A stretch of 63,409 nt of DNA from Paulinella micropora. Its lineage: Eukaryota; Cercozoa; Imbricatea; Euglyphida. The DNA lies in NCBI GenBank assembly GCA_009731375.1, contig BJOX01000160.1, positions 163,957-227,365 on the forward strand, read 5' to 3'. The translations under genes were made by a program, and so were the position numbers. The notes under the pieces are model-generated. The model was not told where the DNA came from, made no database searches, and worked only from the letters and a program-made list of their open reading frames with translations. Shown here in pieces: positions 9,732 through 20,669 of the stretch; position 1 is the stretch's first letter, and every line of letters starts with the position of its first letter.

Positions 9732-9975
9732 GTTAGAGCCGCCCCGTCTCGGTCACGCCGAATCCCGCTCGTCGAAGCAGCCTCCGTCTCTGTCACGCCG
9801 AATCCCCGTGACTTGTTGAAGCCGCCCCCGTCTCGGTCACGCCGAATCCCACTTGTTGAAGCCGCCCCCGTCTCGGTCACGCCGAATCCCACTCGTTGAA
9901 GCCGCCCCCGTCTCGGTCACGCCGAATCATCCCACTCGTTGAAGCCTCCCCCGTCTCGGTCACGCAGAATCCCAC
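9732..9975. repeat. 41-bp minisatellite in retrotransposon 3' region
   Basis: Six copies of a 40-43 bp unit marked by GTCTCGGTCACGCCGAATC at about 9746, 9786, 9829, 9870, 9910 and 9952. It lies between integrase and the 3' LTR, outside the coding domains. Confidence 0.85.
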
Positions 9976-10281
9976 TGTAACTCGAACTGATACTTCTGGC
10001 TTTTAATAGTCTCATAATGCCCTCTCTGTGCGCTGTAGTCCCGGTCGCCCAGCCCAGAGGTAACGTAGGCAAGGAAAGGCTCCCCCTGACCTTTGCTACC
10101 CCCACCAATGCCACTCCGTCACCGAAACGCGATGCTTGAAACGAACCTGAGTGCTAATAACACGAATGATATACACCCCCTCATCTATTCAGCATCACTT
10201 CATCCCTTCTCCCCCCAAAAGGTCCATGTCCCCTTTTGATTCCCTTCGCAGCCCCCTCTGAAAGATGTTTCCACTCTGGCG

Positions 10282-10575
10282 CCCCCCCCCCCCCCCCCCC
10301 CCCCGTTCCCGTGGTTACTGTGCACTAGCCAGCCACGCCACCGCCCGCGGCGGAGGGGGCGTCCGCCGGACCGGCAGCGCCGCGCGGCGCAGACCGTGAC
10401 GACGCACAGCGCGAGCACGGCCCACGCCAGGGCCCCGCAGGCTGCCAGGCGCCTGGTGTACCGGTCNNNNNNNNNNNNNNNNNNNNNNNNNNNNNNNNNN
10501 NNNNNNNNNNNNNNNNNNNNNNNNNNNNNNNNNNNNNNNNNNNNNNNNNNNNNNNNNNNNNNNNCCCCCCCCCCC
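10282..10575. other. GC-rich patch between poly-C tracts and a 98-N gap
   Basis: A run of 23 C (10282-10304), then about 160 bp of very GC-rich sequence (10305-10466), then Ns 10467-10564, then another C run. The patch composition differs sharply from the rest of the element and sits between two homopolymers and a gap, so an assembly join or foreign fragment is possible. Confidence 0.7.
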
Positions 10576-11138
10576 ACTGCTATTCTATCAATCCTATTGA
10601 CTATCCCTATTTGATATCCCCTGTCTTCCTCCCCCCGCTATTCTACCCCTCTCTATCTAAACTGGATTAGCAATATGTATTATTTCCCCAACCCAACCCG
10701 TATGTCCCCTTCACCCGTTGTTATCAGAAGAATATATAAAGTTCCATATCATCGCTCGTCACAGAGCGGAAAGAAAAAGAATAAAGTCTTGTATCAGGCC
10801 GCTTCCCAGTTTCCCCCATGAGCCTATCAGGCATGTTTGTCATTCATTTCCCGATATGTCCGCTATGCCCGATATGTCAGTCTGATATATTTCCCCCATC
10901 ACACCGTAAAGTCGCATGATATTACATATGCCTATGCCCGTGAGCCTGAATGATAGAATATTTTTCCTGTATTTGTCTGTATATATAACCCGCGTCGTCA
11001 CAATGTTTACCTTGTTAGTATAAAATGCATGTAGTATGCCCGTCACCGTACCTGTGAATGTAAAAGTATACCGCTTCCCCTCTCTCTCATCTTCATTCAT
11101 CTTCGAATTCGTATGTCAGTCATATTCTCATCACCCCC

Positions 11139-11290
11139 TTATAAAGTCCCGCAATTCATTTATACCGTTATCATCCTCTCATATACCCGCAAGTCATATA
11201 AGCTGCTATCACCCATCATATACCCGCAAGTCATATAAGCCGCTATCACCCATCATATGTCCGCAATTCGGTAGTACCGTCATCACCCCG
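11139..11290. repeat. 37-bp tandem repeat
   Basis: About four diverged units around CATATACCCGCAAGTCATA and GCTATCACCCAT (clear starts at 11180 and 11217). This is noncoding 3' sequence of the retrotransposon. Confidence 0.75.
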
Positions 11291-11397
11291 TCATGTGCCC
11301 GCAGGTCGTATTCTTCTCATCTCGTCATCTCTCATCTTCTTTCTTATTCTTCATCTTTCTCTATTCTTATGCTATCCTCTCACTCGTCACCCATTCG

Positions 11398-12150
11398 TCA
11401 CCCCCCTCCTCGTTGTGCCCGTCCTCTTGCCCGAGTCGTCCGACCACCCGTCGTAGGCCGCTTCTTGCCTCTTGATCCAACCGCCGCCGGTGGAGCGCCG
11501 ATGATATCAAAAGGCAATCCCTCCGCATCTATCTCGTCCCAAATCTGTGCCGGTATCCGCCTCTCTGCCGTGAGGTCGAACGGTACATTCAGCACCAACC
11601 GCGGTCTCGTCTGAATGGTGTATGGGATATGATCCTCGTCGTCCAACTTGATGGTGGCATCCCACGTTTCCCGCTTCTTCCCCGCCTTTTCCAGAAAAGC
11701 CTGATCAAACCGCCGCATCTTTTCCTCCGCTACCTCGTCACTACTCCTCCAAAACTGCATCACCGGCGCTATGCCCTTCCCCGCCTTATGTCGTGACGTC
11801 CCCCCCTGACTTAGGACCCTCAGGACATAAAAGTCGTCCAATGTGTCATCGCTTACCTCTTTCGCCGCCGGCATCATCAAGTAGAACTTGCCCGTCTCCC
11901 ATTTTATTTTATCGATCTCCGCCGCTTTTTCCACCCACAGGCCCCGCTTGTTTTTGATCCCCAAATGCCCCTCCGGTGCCTCGGGCCTCGATGGCCCCCC
12001 CTGTACCTTGCTTGTCCTGATCCCCTTTTCCTTCCACGCCTTTCCCCTCTGCTTCCCCCTCCCTACCTTGTATTCCTCCCTCTTCCCGTTTCTTGTCCTC
12101 CTCTCTCCGCTTTTCCTCATCCCGCTTTTGTTTTTGTGAAACCCTCTCAT
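11398..12150 (-). CDS. Retrotransposon C-terminal tail ORF
   Basis: 250-codon frame overlapping the end of the integrase frame. The N-terminal third is low-complexity and is probably out of frame there. The C-terminal part (PRLVLNVPFDLTAE, IWDEIDAEGLPFDIIG) has ordinary composition and ends in an Arg/Gly-rich tail. It is plausibly the C-terminal extension of the polyprotein after a frameshift. I recognise no catalytic domain; it could be a separate accessory ORF. Confidence 0.45.
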   Translation of the reverse strand: MRGFHKNKSGMRKSGERRTRNGKREEYKVGRGKQRGKAWKEKGIRTSKVQGGPSRPEAPEGHLGIKNKRGLWVEKAAEIDKIKWETGKFYLMMPAAKEVSDDTLDDFYVLRVLSQGGTSRHKAGKGIAPVMQFWRSSDEVAEEKMRRFDQAFLEKAGKKRETWDATIKLDDEDHIPYTIQTRPRLVLNVPFDLTAERRIPAQIWDEIDAEGLPFDIIGAPPAAVGSRGKKRPTTGGRTTRARGRAQRGGG

Positions 12151-13791
12151 GTGAACCCGTCTCCAATTCCTCTATTGCGTCTTGCAATCTTTTCTTCTCC
12201 TCCGCATCCTGTTCGAACGTCACCTCCTCCCTCAGCCTCGCAATCTCCTCCGCCCTCTGCGTCCGTGTCAACAGCGGCCGCGGGTTTCCAAATTGATCCG
12301 CCGTCCGCTCCAAGGTATCCTGCTCTGTTTCGTAATCCAACAAGTAAGGCGAGAACTTGACCAATCGCCGAACGTGGACTATCTGTTCCTTTTTCGTCCG
12401 CTGGTGTCTGATCTTATAATTGTAGGCCCCGGTTTGTTTCATAATCTGATACGGACCCTGCCATTTCTCATAGAGCTTCGTTGAGACCCCCACTGGAACG
12501 TTTGGGCAGTATAGTAGCACTGTATCCCCCTCCCGGAATTCCACGTGTTTATATGTCTGTTGGCCCTTCTCGTCATCCGTCCGCATTGCCGCCTCCCGAT
12601 TCTTAGTCACAACTTGTTCCGCTTCCGCTAGGGCCCGTCATCTCACTGCCATCAGCTCCAACGGCTGATACAATGCCTTGTGTTGCATCACGTCCTGTGG
12701 AGTGGTTAAGACCTTGCCAAACACCATCTGATGTGGGCACAGTCTAGCCCTACCCCCCAAAGACGAAGAACCCAGATTGTTCACCGCAAAGGTAAACGCT
12801 TGCAATGCCTCTGGCCATTTGGTTTGCCCGTTCTGACAATAGATCTTCAAGGACGCCTTCAGCGTACGATGCATCCTCTCTATCTTCCCGTTAGCCATAG
12901 GGTTGTATGCCGTGACATAATCCCATCTAAACCCGTAGTATGCGCTGAGTTCGTTCGACACCCAATTGATAAAGGAGCTTCCTATGTCCGATATGATCTT
13001 CCTGGGTACCCCGATCCGGCTGAATACGTTATCAATCAGTGCTTTGGCCGTCGTTTCCTTGGTGTCGTCAGCCGTGGGAACCGCAATCACGTAGTTAGAG
13101 GCCCGATCAATCATCGTGAGGATATACTTGTATCGATCCTCCCCCGCTTCCGGTAAAGGCCCGACGTAATCGATGTGAATCGTGTCAAATATATCCCGTG
13201 TATGTCATACTGCCCCAGTAGCCCCTTGTTCGCATCGTAGACCGTCTTCGCCCTCTGGCATGGCCCACATCCCGAAACGAAACTCTTGATGTCCTTATCC
13301 ATCGTGTCCCAATAAAACCGCCGAGTCATAGACCACCTCATCCTATCCAGCCCCGGGTGACTCTGTAAAGGGCAGTTGTGTGCCCCTATCAGAATCGCGT
13401 ACCGTAACGCTGCCGGCACCCATACCACCCACTGTTCCAGCTCGTCCTTGTTCTTGGTCCCGCTCCCGAAATACCAGATTAGCCCGTCCGAGTAAGTGTA
13501 CTTCTCCTTCCGCCACTTTATGTCCCCGTCCGCCGAAACCCCCGTCGGGTTCTCCTGGTGCGCAATAAACCTCTTCCACTCCTCACTGTCTCGCGTGAGC
13601 TTGCGGAACATGTCCACCGACGCAAACTTGATCTCCTTCTTGTTTTCTAACTCCAAGGATACTCGGCTTGGGTGTGTGTCCCTCAACATGATTTCCGGCT
13701 TCGCCTCCGTCTGACCCGCCGCCGCTTCCGCCTTCGTCGGAATCACAATGTTCCCCACCATGGGCATGGTTCGCCACGGAAAAGGTTTCAA
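11909..13791 (-). pseudogene. Ty3/gypsy integrase (HHCC, rve core, GPY/F-type module)
   Basis: Three frames together give a full integrase. 13791-13190 carries the zinc-binding N-terminal domain (GAHNCPLQSHPGLDRM ... SGCGPCQRAK). The core starts with an HIDYVGPLP segment (first Asp, about 13170), continues with SDIGSSF (second Asp) and NPMANGKIERMHRTLK (catalytic Glu) in 13114-12638. 12610-11909 holds the C-terminal GDTVLLYCPN and EKWQGPYQI region, a GPY/F-type module, followed by a charged Lys/Glu/Arg-rich tail. A frameshift near 13190 splits the first catalytic Asp from the HHCC domain and another break lies near 12630. The domain order after RNase H supports the Ty3/gypsy assignment. No chromodomain is visible after GPY/F. 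Confidence 0.88.
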
Positions 13792-14144
13792 TCCCCCACC
13801 TCATCCTCCGTCAGCTCCCCCTGTACCGCCTCCTTCCATATTTCTTCCTCATTTCCCTTTCGTGCATCCTCCAACCCGTGTTGTTCACAACAATCCACCG
13901 ACTGTGCGTGGGCCGCTTCGTAAAACCGCACATCCTCCCTCTGCGCCTCCTTCCTATTCCTATGCATTTCCGCTACCTCCGTCACATACTCCATACCGTT
14001 GATGGGTTTCCAGTCGTCGAAATTTGCCCTCTGCTCCTCCTCTTCCAAGTCCATTTTCCCAAGACCGTTGAACCGCTGCGGCCGTCTTGAAGTGAAACCG
14101 CGTCAGGTTCATGCCACTCCTCTTCTCCGCGTCGTATACCGGTT

Positions 14145-14760
14145 TCAGTGCGAAGACACCATGACTCTGCTGTTGAGCCCGTGTATCCTTGTCGTCCGCC
14201 ACCGCCCCCTCCTTCTTTTCCTTCGCGCTGTCGTCCTCCGGCGCACCCCCATCCCTTGACTGGTAGTCCGCACGATAGTTCTCCTTACCCGATATGAATT
14301 CAATCGTGAAGATATTCGGATAGCTCCAACTGCCATCTTGCCAACCTGCCCGTGTGATCCTGCGACATCAACCACTGTAGGCTGTTGTGATCCGACCACA
14401 CTGTCGTCCCCTTTGCCCCCCACAGATAGTCACGCAGTTTCTTGAAACCCCAGACTATGGCCAATGCCTCTCTCTCTGCCGCGTGCAGTACTGTTGTTCT
14501 GCCCGTGTCATTCGCCGGCTCAGAAACATCACCGGCCTCAAACGCCCCTCGTCATCCCTCTGTTGCAGAACCCCTCCTATCGCATATGCCGATGCATCCG
14601 TGTCGAGTATGAAACTCCTGTTGAAATTGGGAAGCTGTAAAACCGTACCCCCTTCGCTCCATGGGTCCATCAAAATATGCGTCCTTAGTGTTTCAACCTC
14701 CTTGTGAACCGCTGTTGGCCACGTACTCCCCGCACCGCACTTGCCCTCTTTCATTAACAA
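14145..14760 (-). pseudogene. Retrotransposon RNase H
   Basis: 14760-14455 contains FILDTDASAYAIGGVLQQ with the first catalytic Asp, then PVMFLSRRMTRAEQQY, matching the RNase H joined to gypsy RT. In neighbouring frames down to about 14260 come a WSDHNSLQWL block (conserved Asp-His) and a ISGKENYRADYQS block, the usual end of the domain. At least two frame changes interrupt it. It lies between RT and the integrase zinc-binding region, as expected. Confidence 0.82.
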
Positions 14761-15696
14761 CCGTATTGGTTCGCGATTTTTGCGAATCCCGGTATGAATT
14801 CACTATAGTATTGCGCCAAGGACAGAAAGGAGTGTAAATCGGATCTCGTCGCAGGAAGAGGCATAGCCGCGAGCGCCTCTCGCTTCTTCCTCGCAATCGA
14901 ACACGTCCCGTTCTCGATGTCGTACCCCAGATACTGTATCCGCTTCTGTAAGAAGTGGCACTTCTTAGCATTCAACCGGAATCCGAACGCCTTGACCCGT
15001 CTCATGATGTCCCGCAAATGTTGTATGTGTTCCTCTACCGAATTCGAGAAAATGACCACATCATCCAAATACGCGAAGGCGTATCCCGTCGTATCCCCGT
15101 ACTTCTCCGCAAATTCCGCGTCTCGGAAATTCGCACCCAGCATCTTCGTCATCGCCTGCTGTGCCCGGTGCCACCTTCAACCCCATCGGCAGAACCTTCC
15201 ACACGTAGGTTGTCATCCCCACCATGAATGCCGTTAGGTAGCGGCTTTCCTCCGCTAACGGGATTTGCCAGAATCCGCTTTTCAAATCCAACGTCGAGTA
15301 TATTTTCGCTTTTTGCAACACCTCTATTCCCCTCCGCACGTCTGGCACTGGTGTCTCTATCTTTTTGATGATTTCGTTTATCCTCCAATAGTTGATACAC
15401 ATCCGCAACGTTCCGTCCGGTTTCGGCGCTATGCGTACCGGAGACGCATACTCCGATAGCCGCGCCTCGATCAATCCTTTTTCCAAAAGTTCCGCCGTCA
15501 TCTCCCTCGCAATATGATCCTCATGATGGCTCAACCGCGAAGGCCGTCCTATCCCCGGTACCTCTTGCCCCATCTCTCGTTCGAAAACCGCGACGTGGCT
15601 TGTCACCGATCCCCCCTCCAAAGGGCCGAAAGCTTGGATGTTATCTTCCAATTGACCCCCATAGCCGCAGCCTTTTCCTCTGACGTGCCCTCCCAT
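14754..15696 (-). pseudogene. Ty3/gypsy reverse transcriptase
   Basis: 15696-15165 supplies the fingers and first palm motifs: PKPDGTLRMCINYWRIN, YSTLDLKSGFWQIPL (catalytic Asp) and VLPMGLKVAPGT. After a frameshift near 15160 the frame 15152-14754 carries AYLDDVVIFS (catalytic Asp pair) and the thumb region with FGFRLNAKKCHFLQK and LGYDIENG. All expected gypsy RT motifs are present across the two frames. The frameshift between the APGT and YLDD motifs would inactivate this copy unless it is an assembly indel. Confidence 0.9.
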
Positions 15697-15959
15697 GTCT
15701 CCGACTGTTCCTGTAACGCCTGTCTCGCCTTATCCGTCTCCTCCTTGATCTGCTCCTCTGTCGCTTGCCCCTGTATGTCATCCACCGCTATCTCTGCTCC
15801 GTCCCCGTCTAAACCCTCCCTCGACCGATATAAGGTTGGTGTCTTCCGCTCTTGATCCGCGAATCTTGCCAGTTGGCTCATAATCATAGCATACTAAATG
15901 GCGTGTGTCCTGTGGTATACCCCGGATATGTGCGTAAACGCTTCATCCCGAATGGAGGC

Positions 15960-16625
15960 CTAATCCCGATCCAGAAGTGCCTCTCGGTACCGCCTAGCTA
16001 TCTTCCTCGATCCGAGTCGGCAAGCCACTATCAACTTCTGTGTGCGACTCGGAATCGGTATCGGGTCCGCGATTAGGAAATCTTCCACATCGTACCACCA
16101 CATTTCCGTTCTCCTTCCTAGCGGAAACATAATCGTGAAGTCCCCGTGCGAAAGCAGATTTTTCAATGTCTTCTTTATCTGGGACACCGAATCCGCTACC
16201 ATGGGTTGGCTTCCCCACCGCTCCTGCAGGAAGTTCAAAATCTCCACCTTGGCCTGGCTAGGCTTGCCCGTATTGCATACTACATATCGTGCCATAGTCA
16301 ACACCCGTGTATCCATTTCCTTATGTTGGTATCCCAAGTCTCGCCCGTGTTTCGGAAAACCGTCCGAGGCCTCCTCCCTCTGTCTCCGGAAATACTCCAA
16401 CCTCGTGTCGACCAGAGCAACGATTCTGGCCCTCGTCCACTCATCCTCCGACTCGCTCTCCTCTTCCTCCTCCTCGTGTTCCCTAATTGCAAAAACCTCC
16501 TGATCCGCTGCCTTATTCTCCTCTCCCTTCTCAATCTCTACCCGTGCCGCCCTGAAATCGTTCGTCACCCATGCCCCCGGTACTCCTTGTCCCTCCTCTG
16601 AGTCGTATTCCACCACTCGATACAC
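15960..16625 (-). CDS. Retrotransposon ORF between protease and RT, unrecognised
   Basis: 221 codons with an acidic stretch (EHEEEEEESESEDEW) near residues 49-63, followed by a helical region with a WWYDVEDFLIADPIPIP segment near 183-199. I recognise no domain. Its position between the protease-like ORF and RT suggests a polyprotein linker, or part of gag if the protease assignment is wrong. Confidence 0.5.
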   Translation of the reverse strand: MYRVVEYDSEEGQGVPGAWVTNDFRAARVEIEKGEENKAADQEVFAIREHEEEEEESESEDEWTRARIVALVDTRLEYFRRQREEASDGFPKHGRDLGYQHKEMDTRVLTMARYVVCNTGKPSQAKVEILNFLQERWGSQPMVADSVSQIKKTLKNLLSHGDFTIMFPLGRRTEMWWYDVEDFLIADPIPIPSRTQKLIVACRLGSRKIARRYREALLDRD

Positions 16626-16655
16626 CGGAGCGTTTCCCCCCCGTCCATACCGTAC

Positions 16656-16970
16656 CTATTCTCTGTGACAGTCGATGTGAGTGTGCATCCGCTTCAGCGC
16701 GTCAAAACTCCACAGGAGTCCCCCTGTATATGCCGGGACGACCCAAAACCTGTGCGTATATGTATTACCCCCTTCCAGGTCAAACGCCAGCAGTATCGTG
16801 CCCGTCATCGCCGTTGTACCCGACACCCCCTTCACCCACCCCCGTGTCGCCCGAAACCGCTCCTTGAACCATGGTTGCTGCCCGTGCTTGTCCAAAAAGT
16901 GTTTTCCGATGACGCTGATGGCCGCCATGGTATCGTTGCCGATGACCACCTCCCCTCCTAAACTCCTCAA
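16656..16970 (-). CDS. Retropepsin-like aspartic protease, tentative
   Basis: 104 codons. GEVVIGNDTMAAISVIGKHF near residues 6-25 resembles the active-site loop of retroviral proteases, though the usual DTGA/DSGA reads DTMA here. A later beta-rich stretch (GTILLAFDLEGG, HRFWVVPAYTGG, LLWSFDALKRM) fits the C-terminal half of a retropepsin. The position just before RT is right for a gypsy protease. The missing Gly in the active-site triplet is notable and could mean inactivity or misassignment. Confidence 0.55.
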   Translation of the reverse strand: MRSLGGEVVIGNDTMAAISVIGKHFLDKHGQQPWFKERFRATRGWVKGVSGTTAMTGTILLAFDLEGGNTYTHRFWVVPAYTGGLLWSFDALKRMHTHIDCHRE

Positions 16971-17043
16971 CTTGACCCGAGGAGATTTGATCTTTTAATT
17001 TAACTAACCGACGGCGTCACTCGCATCGCCTCATGCCTCTGAC

Positions 17044-18260
17044 TCACCTTCGAGTGTGTCTCCAGCAATTGTCGTTCTCGCCCCCGTGTCCTCTCTCTCT
17101 CTCACTTTCTTCTCGCTTCTTTTCCTCTGCCACCCCCTCTCCCTCACTTCTCTCCCGCTCCCACTCCAATCTCGCTCTCTCCTTGCCCTCACCCTCACTG
17201 TTCTCGCCCTCTTTGTACCCTTTTCCTTGTACCCCCGATCCGCTACATGCTCGCCCCTCTGCCTTCTGCTGTTTTGCATGCAGTTCCCCCTGTCTCTCGT
17301 CTATCTCCTCGTCTCTCCCCCTCTTTCTGCCTATGTCAGATCCACATATTCCCGTGTCTTCAAGCTCCTCCCCATCTCGTCCCTTTCCGAGCTCCCGTAT
17401 CCCGATCCGTCGCTCCGTCGCCGTTGTCGCCTCGCCCTCCGTTCCCCTGTCATACGTCAAACCCCCATTCCCGTTCGTGATCTCCCCCTCACCTGGCTCA
17501 CCTGCCGTAGAAACCCCCACGATCTTTACGTCATCGTCGCTGTTAGACCTGCGCGGACGCGCTTCCTCTTGCCGCGGAGGTCGCTCCTGTTCATATATAC
17601 CATGAGTGCGGTCATGTTCCCGTTCCATCTCCTCTATCGTTTGTTCCGTACCCGCGATGAATCCCGCGCCCTCCGGCTGTCCCTGTCGCTCTTGTGTTCC
17701 CGCTCCAGCCCCTGCAATCAACCCCTGTCGATCCAGATGCACATATGGCAAATGAGAGTGTGGTGTTCCGCTTGTACCCGCTGTGTCTCCCAACACCCAC
17801 TTCCCGTATATCAAGGGTTGTACCTGTTTGCCCATCCCCGGTCTAGGCGCCGCCGCATAATTACCCTGACTCCCTCGAAATCCTCCCCGATACTCGTCCC
17901 GATAACCACCCCGCGGTCCTCTCCCGCCGTTGTTGTCGTTCCTCCGATACCCGTCCCGCATTTCCTCCCGTCGCTCTCCATCCGTGTTTTGGGTCGCATG
18001 TTGGCTGCCCGGTGGTAGTAACCCTTATCCTTTCGCGTCCATCCCTTCGCCTTGATATTGGCCTCATTGAACTCCCGCAATCCCGGGAGCTCCTCTGGCG
18101 GGAACATGTCCTTCGACCCTCCTAGCTGCCACATCCCGTGCCGTACCGCCTCTTTCAACTCCCAGTATGCCTCGTCTCTGTGTTGCTGCCTGCAAGTGTC
18201 TAAATTGTCGTGCCACATATTCATCCCGTGGCTCACCTGGCAGTTTTCCTTAATTCCCAA
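17044..18260 (-). CDS. Retrotransposon RGG-rich gag-like region
   Basis: Two overlapping frames: 18260-17811 (149 codons) and 17961-17044 (305 codons). The second starts with repeated Arg-Gly-Gly motifs (GGYRDEYRGGFRGSQG) and continues as a long charged, Glu/Arg-rich, probably disordered region. RGG-rich segments bind RNA, so this may be the nucleocapsid function of gag; no CCHC knuckle is visible. The frame change suggests an indel near 17900. Confidence 0.5.
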
Positions 18261-18496
18261 CCAGTTAGCGATAGCCGTGTAACATGAATCCTTGTCCCAG
18301 TTCCTGGACCGCAGTGCCCGTCTGGTATACTTCGGGAAACCCTCGATCAGCTCCGAGTCCGGCGGGTACCGTGGCTGCCCCTTTAGCTCCGTGTTCGGCA
18401 GAGCCTGTTATGGAACTCTGCGTCGAACCTCACCTTCTCCCCTCCTCGAGGCGCCCGATCTGCATGAAACACTTGCGGTGGTCGCCGCTCCTGTCG

Positions 18497-19961
18497 TCAC
18501 TCCTGGTATCCTCCGTCCCCATACCTCGAGCCCCGTGGTCTATACCCCCCGTCATGCCTTGGCGCCCGATCTCCCCCCCCTTGCGTGAACTGTCGCGGTC
18601 GTTCGCCCCCCCGAAAGCCTCCGCTACCTCCATAGTTGAACTTTGCCTGTGGCCACTTCGCGGTCACCGCTGGCGATATGATCACACGATCGATCAACGC
18701 CTGGTCTTCCTCATGCAATACCCAGCTGACCGGATTGTAAGTGGTGTTCAACCCCTGCCATCGGGTTTTGCCCTCCGGCGTGATATCCGCCAACGCTATC
18801 ACCTGTGCCGTGATCTCCGGAACCACCGCTTTCGTCTCTTTATCCTTCCATATCCCCGCCAGAACCATTGGGTATATCTCCTTCTTCTCGTGCATCAGAC
18901 TGAGCCCCGCGATACTGGCAAAGATGTCCCGTAATGCCGTCCTCTTCGTAACCAGAGCCTGTGCCGCGTCCTTCAGCGCCTCTATCTCGTCCCCCATGTC
19001 AAGAAGTTGGTGAAACTGGTACACGTCGGCGAACACAAAAATGAGCGACATCGACCACCACCTTCTTGTTATTCGCCCCTCGCTCCCCGAACTCCTTCCT
19101 GAACCGCTCCTCCCATACATGCGTGTCAAGTAACCGCGTGTGTTCGTCTCCCGACCCCACCAAGTTGCCCAACAAGTAGCACACTTGGTCCGCCGCGTCC
19201 CCACACAGTGCCGCTTTTGCCTCACTCCGCAAAGCCACAATGAACTTACGTACCTTGTTCATATACTCATACTCGTGCTGTTTGCTCGCAACCATTGGCC
19301 TCTCTCCATGTTCCTGCATCAGTTGCATCTTACGGAGCTGTCCCAGGATCCTGCCCCGTTGTTCTTTACCGTCGATCTTTGACTTGCTTGTGCCACGCCG
19401 CCTCCGCTTTTCCCCCTTTTCCCCTTCCCTTGATCTCGATTTGTATTCCGATTCCTCTGAATCCGAGCTCGCCGCTCTCTCCGACTGCCTCTCCTTCTTC
19501 TTTTTCTTCCTCTTTTCCGGGGACGCTGTTGCCGCTTCCGCTTCCGCCGCGGCCATCCGAATCCTGATCCACGTACACCAACCCCGCACACATCCGTTCA
19601 GGATGGACAAACCAAAGACCCATTGCCGCAGTTCCTTCCGTTTTGCCTGCTTTTCCGCATCTGTCGCCGCATCGTTCAACGCCGCTGCCTCTTCCAACAA
19701 CTTGTACAGTGATGCATCCCTCTTCTCCATCCTTGCCCCCACGTCAGTCGGCCCCGCCATATATTCCCGCATGGCGTCATACGCCTTGCCCGCCAACTGA
19801 CGCGGGTTCCTGGAAAACGCCGCGTCCCACCTCGTTATCGCATCCGCCATCTTTGCGGCCGCTTTTTGTAACTCCCGTCTCTGCGCCCCCGCTGCCAGAC
19901 ACAATGACTTGATGTCCCCGTTTGATATATATGCCCCCTCCTCCAACATCCGATTCATCAC
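18497..19961 (-). CDS. Retrotransposon gag-like coiled-coil and capsid region
   Basis: 19961-18999 (320 codons) is helical with a Lys/Glu/Ser-rich middle. 19240-18497 (247 codons) carries a helical region (MGDEIEALKDAAQALVTKRT), then a second RGG-type tail (GGSGGFRGGERPRQF). The frames overlap and probably form one protein broken by an indel near 19020. Position and composition fit gag; sequence identity with a known gag family is not recognisable by eye. Confidence 0.5.
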
Positions 19962-20539
19962 GAAATGGGCAGCTTCGTTTTACTCACTTTGTCCCGGTGA
20001 AACCCAACCCCTATGTACAGCGCTTCCGCCAAATGGATCAGGTCCACCATCATCATCCCTGGCCCATATGTAGGTTTTCCCTTGGGCCACATCCACGTCG
20101 GCCACTGGTCCACCTCGCTGTATATGCCCTCTTCGTCCTCCCTTTTTGTCACACCTTTGTAGTTTTTCGTCGACAACTGCCTGTATATCTCCGGTGCCAT
20201 CTCCGGCGTACGTTGCATCAGTTCGTGGAAGAATAGCGACATAATTGGTGGGTTCCTCGCATACGTCGGATCCGATGCCGCCGGCAGTGCCTCCGCCTTA
20301 GCCTCCGTGTACCGCATTGGGTCCTCCCGTCGGCTCGCCGGTGTAAACGGTATCGCGCGAATGGTCGGTCCTATCCATCCCACATCCTCGTCGTCTCTGA
20401 ACTCCGATGCCCCAGGTTGTGCCTCCATCTCGAATTCTAAAGTATAAAATATATTATGATTGAAACCGTGATCCCCGTATATACATGTTCCCCTGGCATT
20501 ATTATATCTGCTCACTTTACATCCTCCCCTGGTCCCCAA
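19958..20539 (-). CDS. Retrotransposon ORF, gag-like, unrecognised
   Basis: 193 codons ending in a TGA that overlaps the first codons of the next ORF (TGATG at about 19958-19962). This could be termination-reinitiation coupling or simply an indel. Composition is ordinary, with no recognised domain. Confidence 0.5.
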   Translation of the reverse strand: MGTRGGCKVSRYNNARGTCIYGDHGFNHNIFYTLEFEMEAQPGASEFRDDEDVGWIGPTIRAIPFTPASRREDPMRYTEAKAEALPAASDPTYARNPPIMSLFFHELMQRTPEMAPEIYRQLSTKNYKGVTKREDEEGIYSEVDQWPTWMWPKGKPTYGPGMMMVDLIHLAEALYIGVGFHRDKVSKTKLPIS

Positions 20540-20669
20540 GTCCGTGTCTCCCGTTCCCGCCCTGTTCCCCCATTATATCCCCTGTCTGTTTTCCTTTTTC
20601 TTTTGTTTTCTGTAAGGCCACCCGTATCTGTATTTACGCTCTGTCCCTTCTCCCTTCCCCTCCGCTTCT

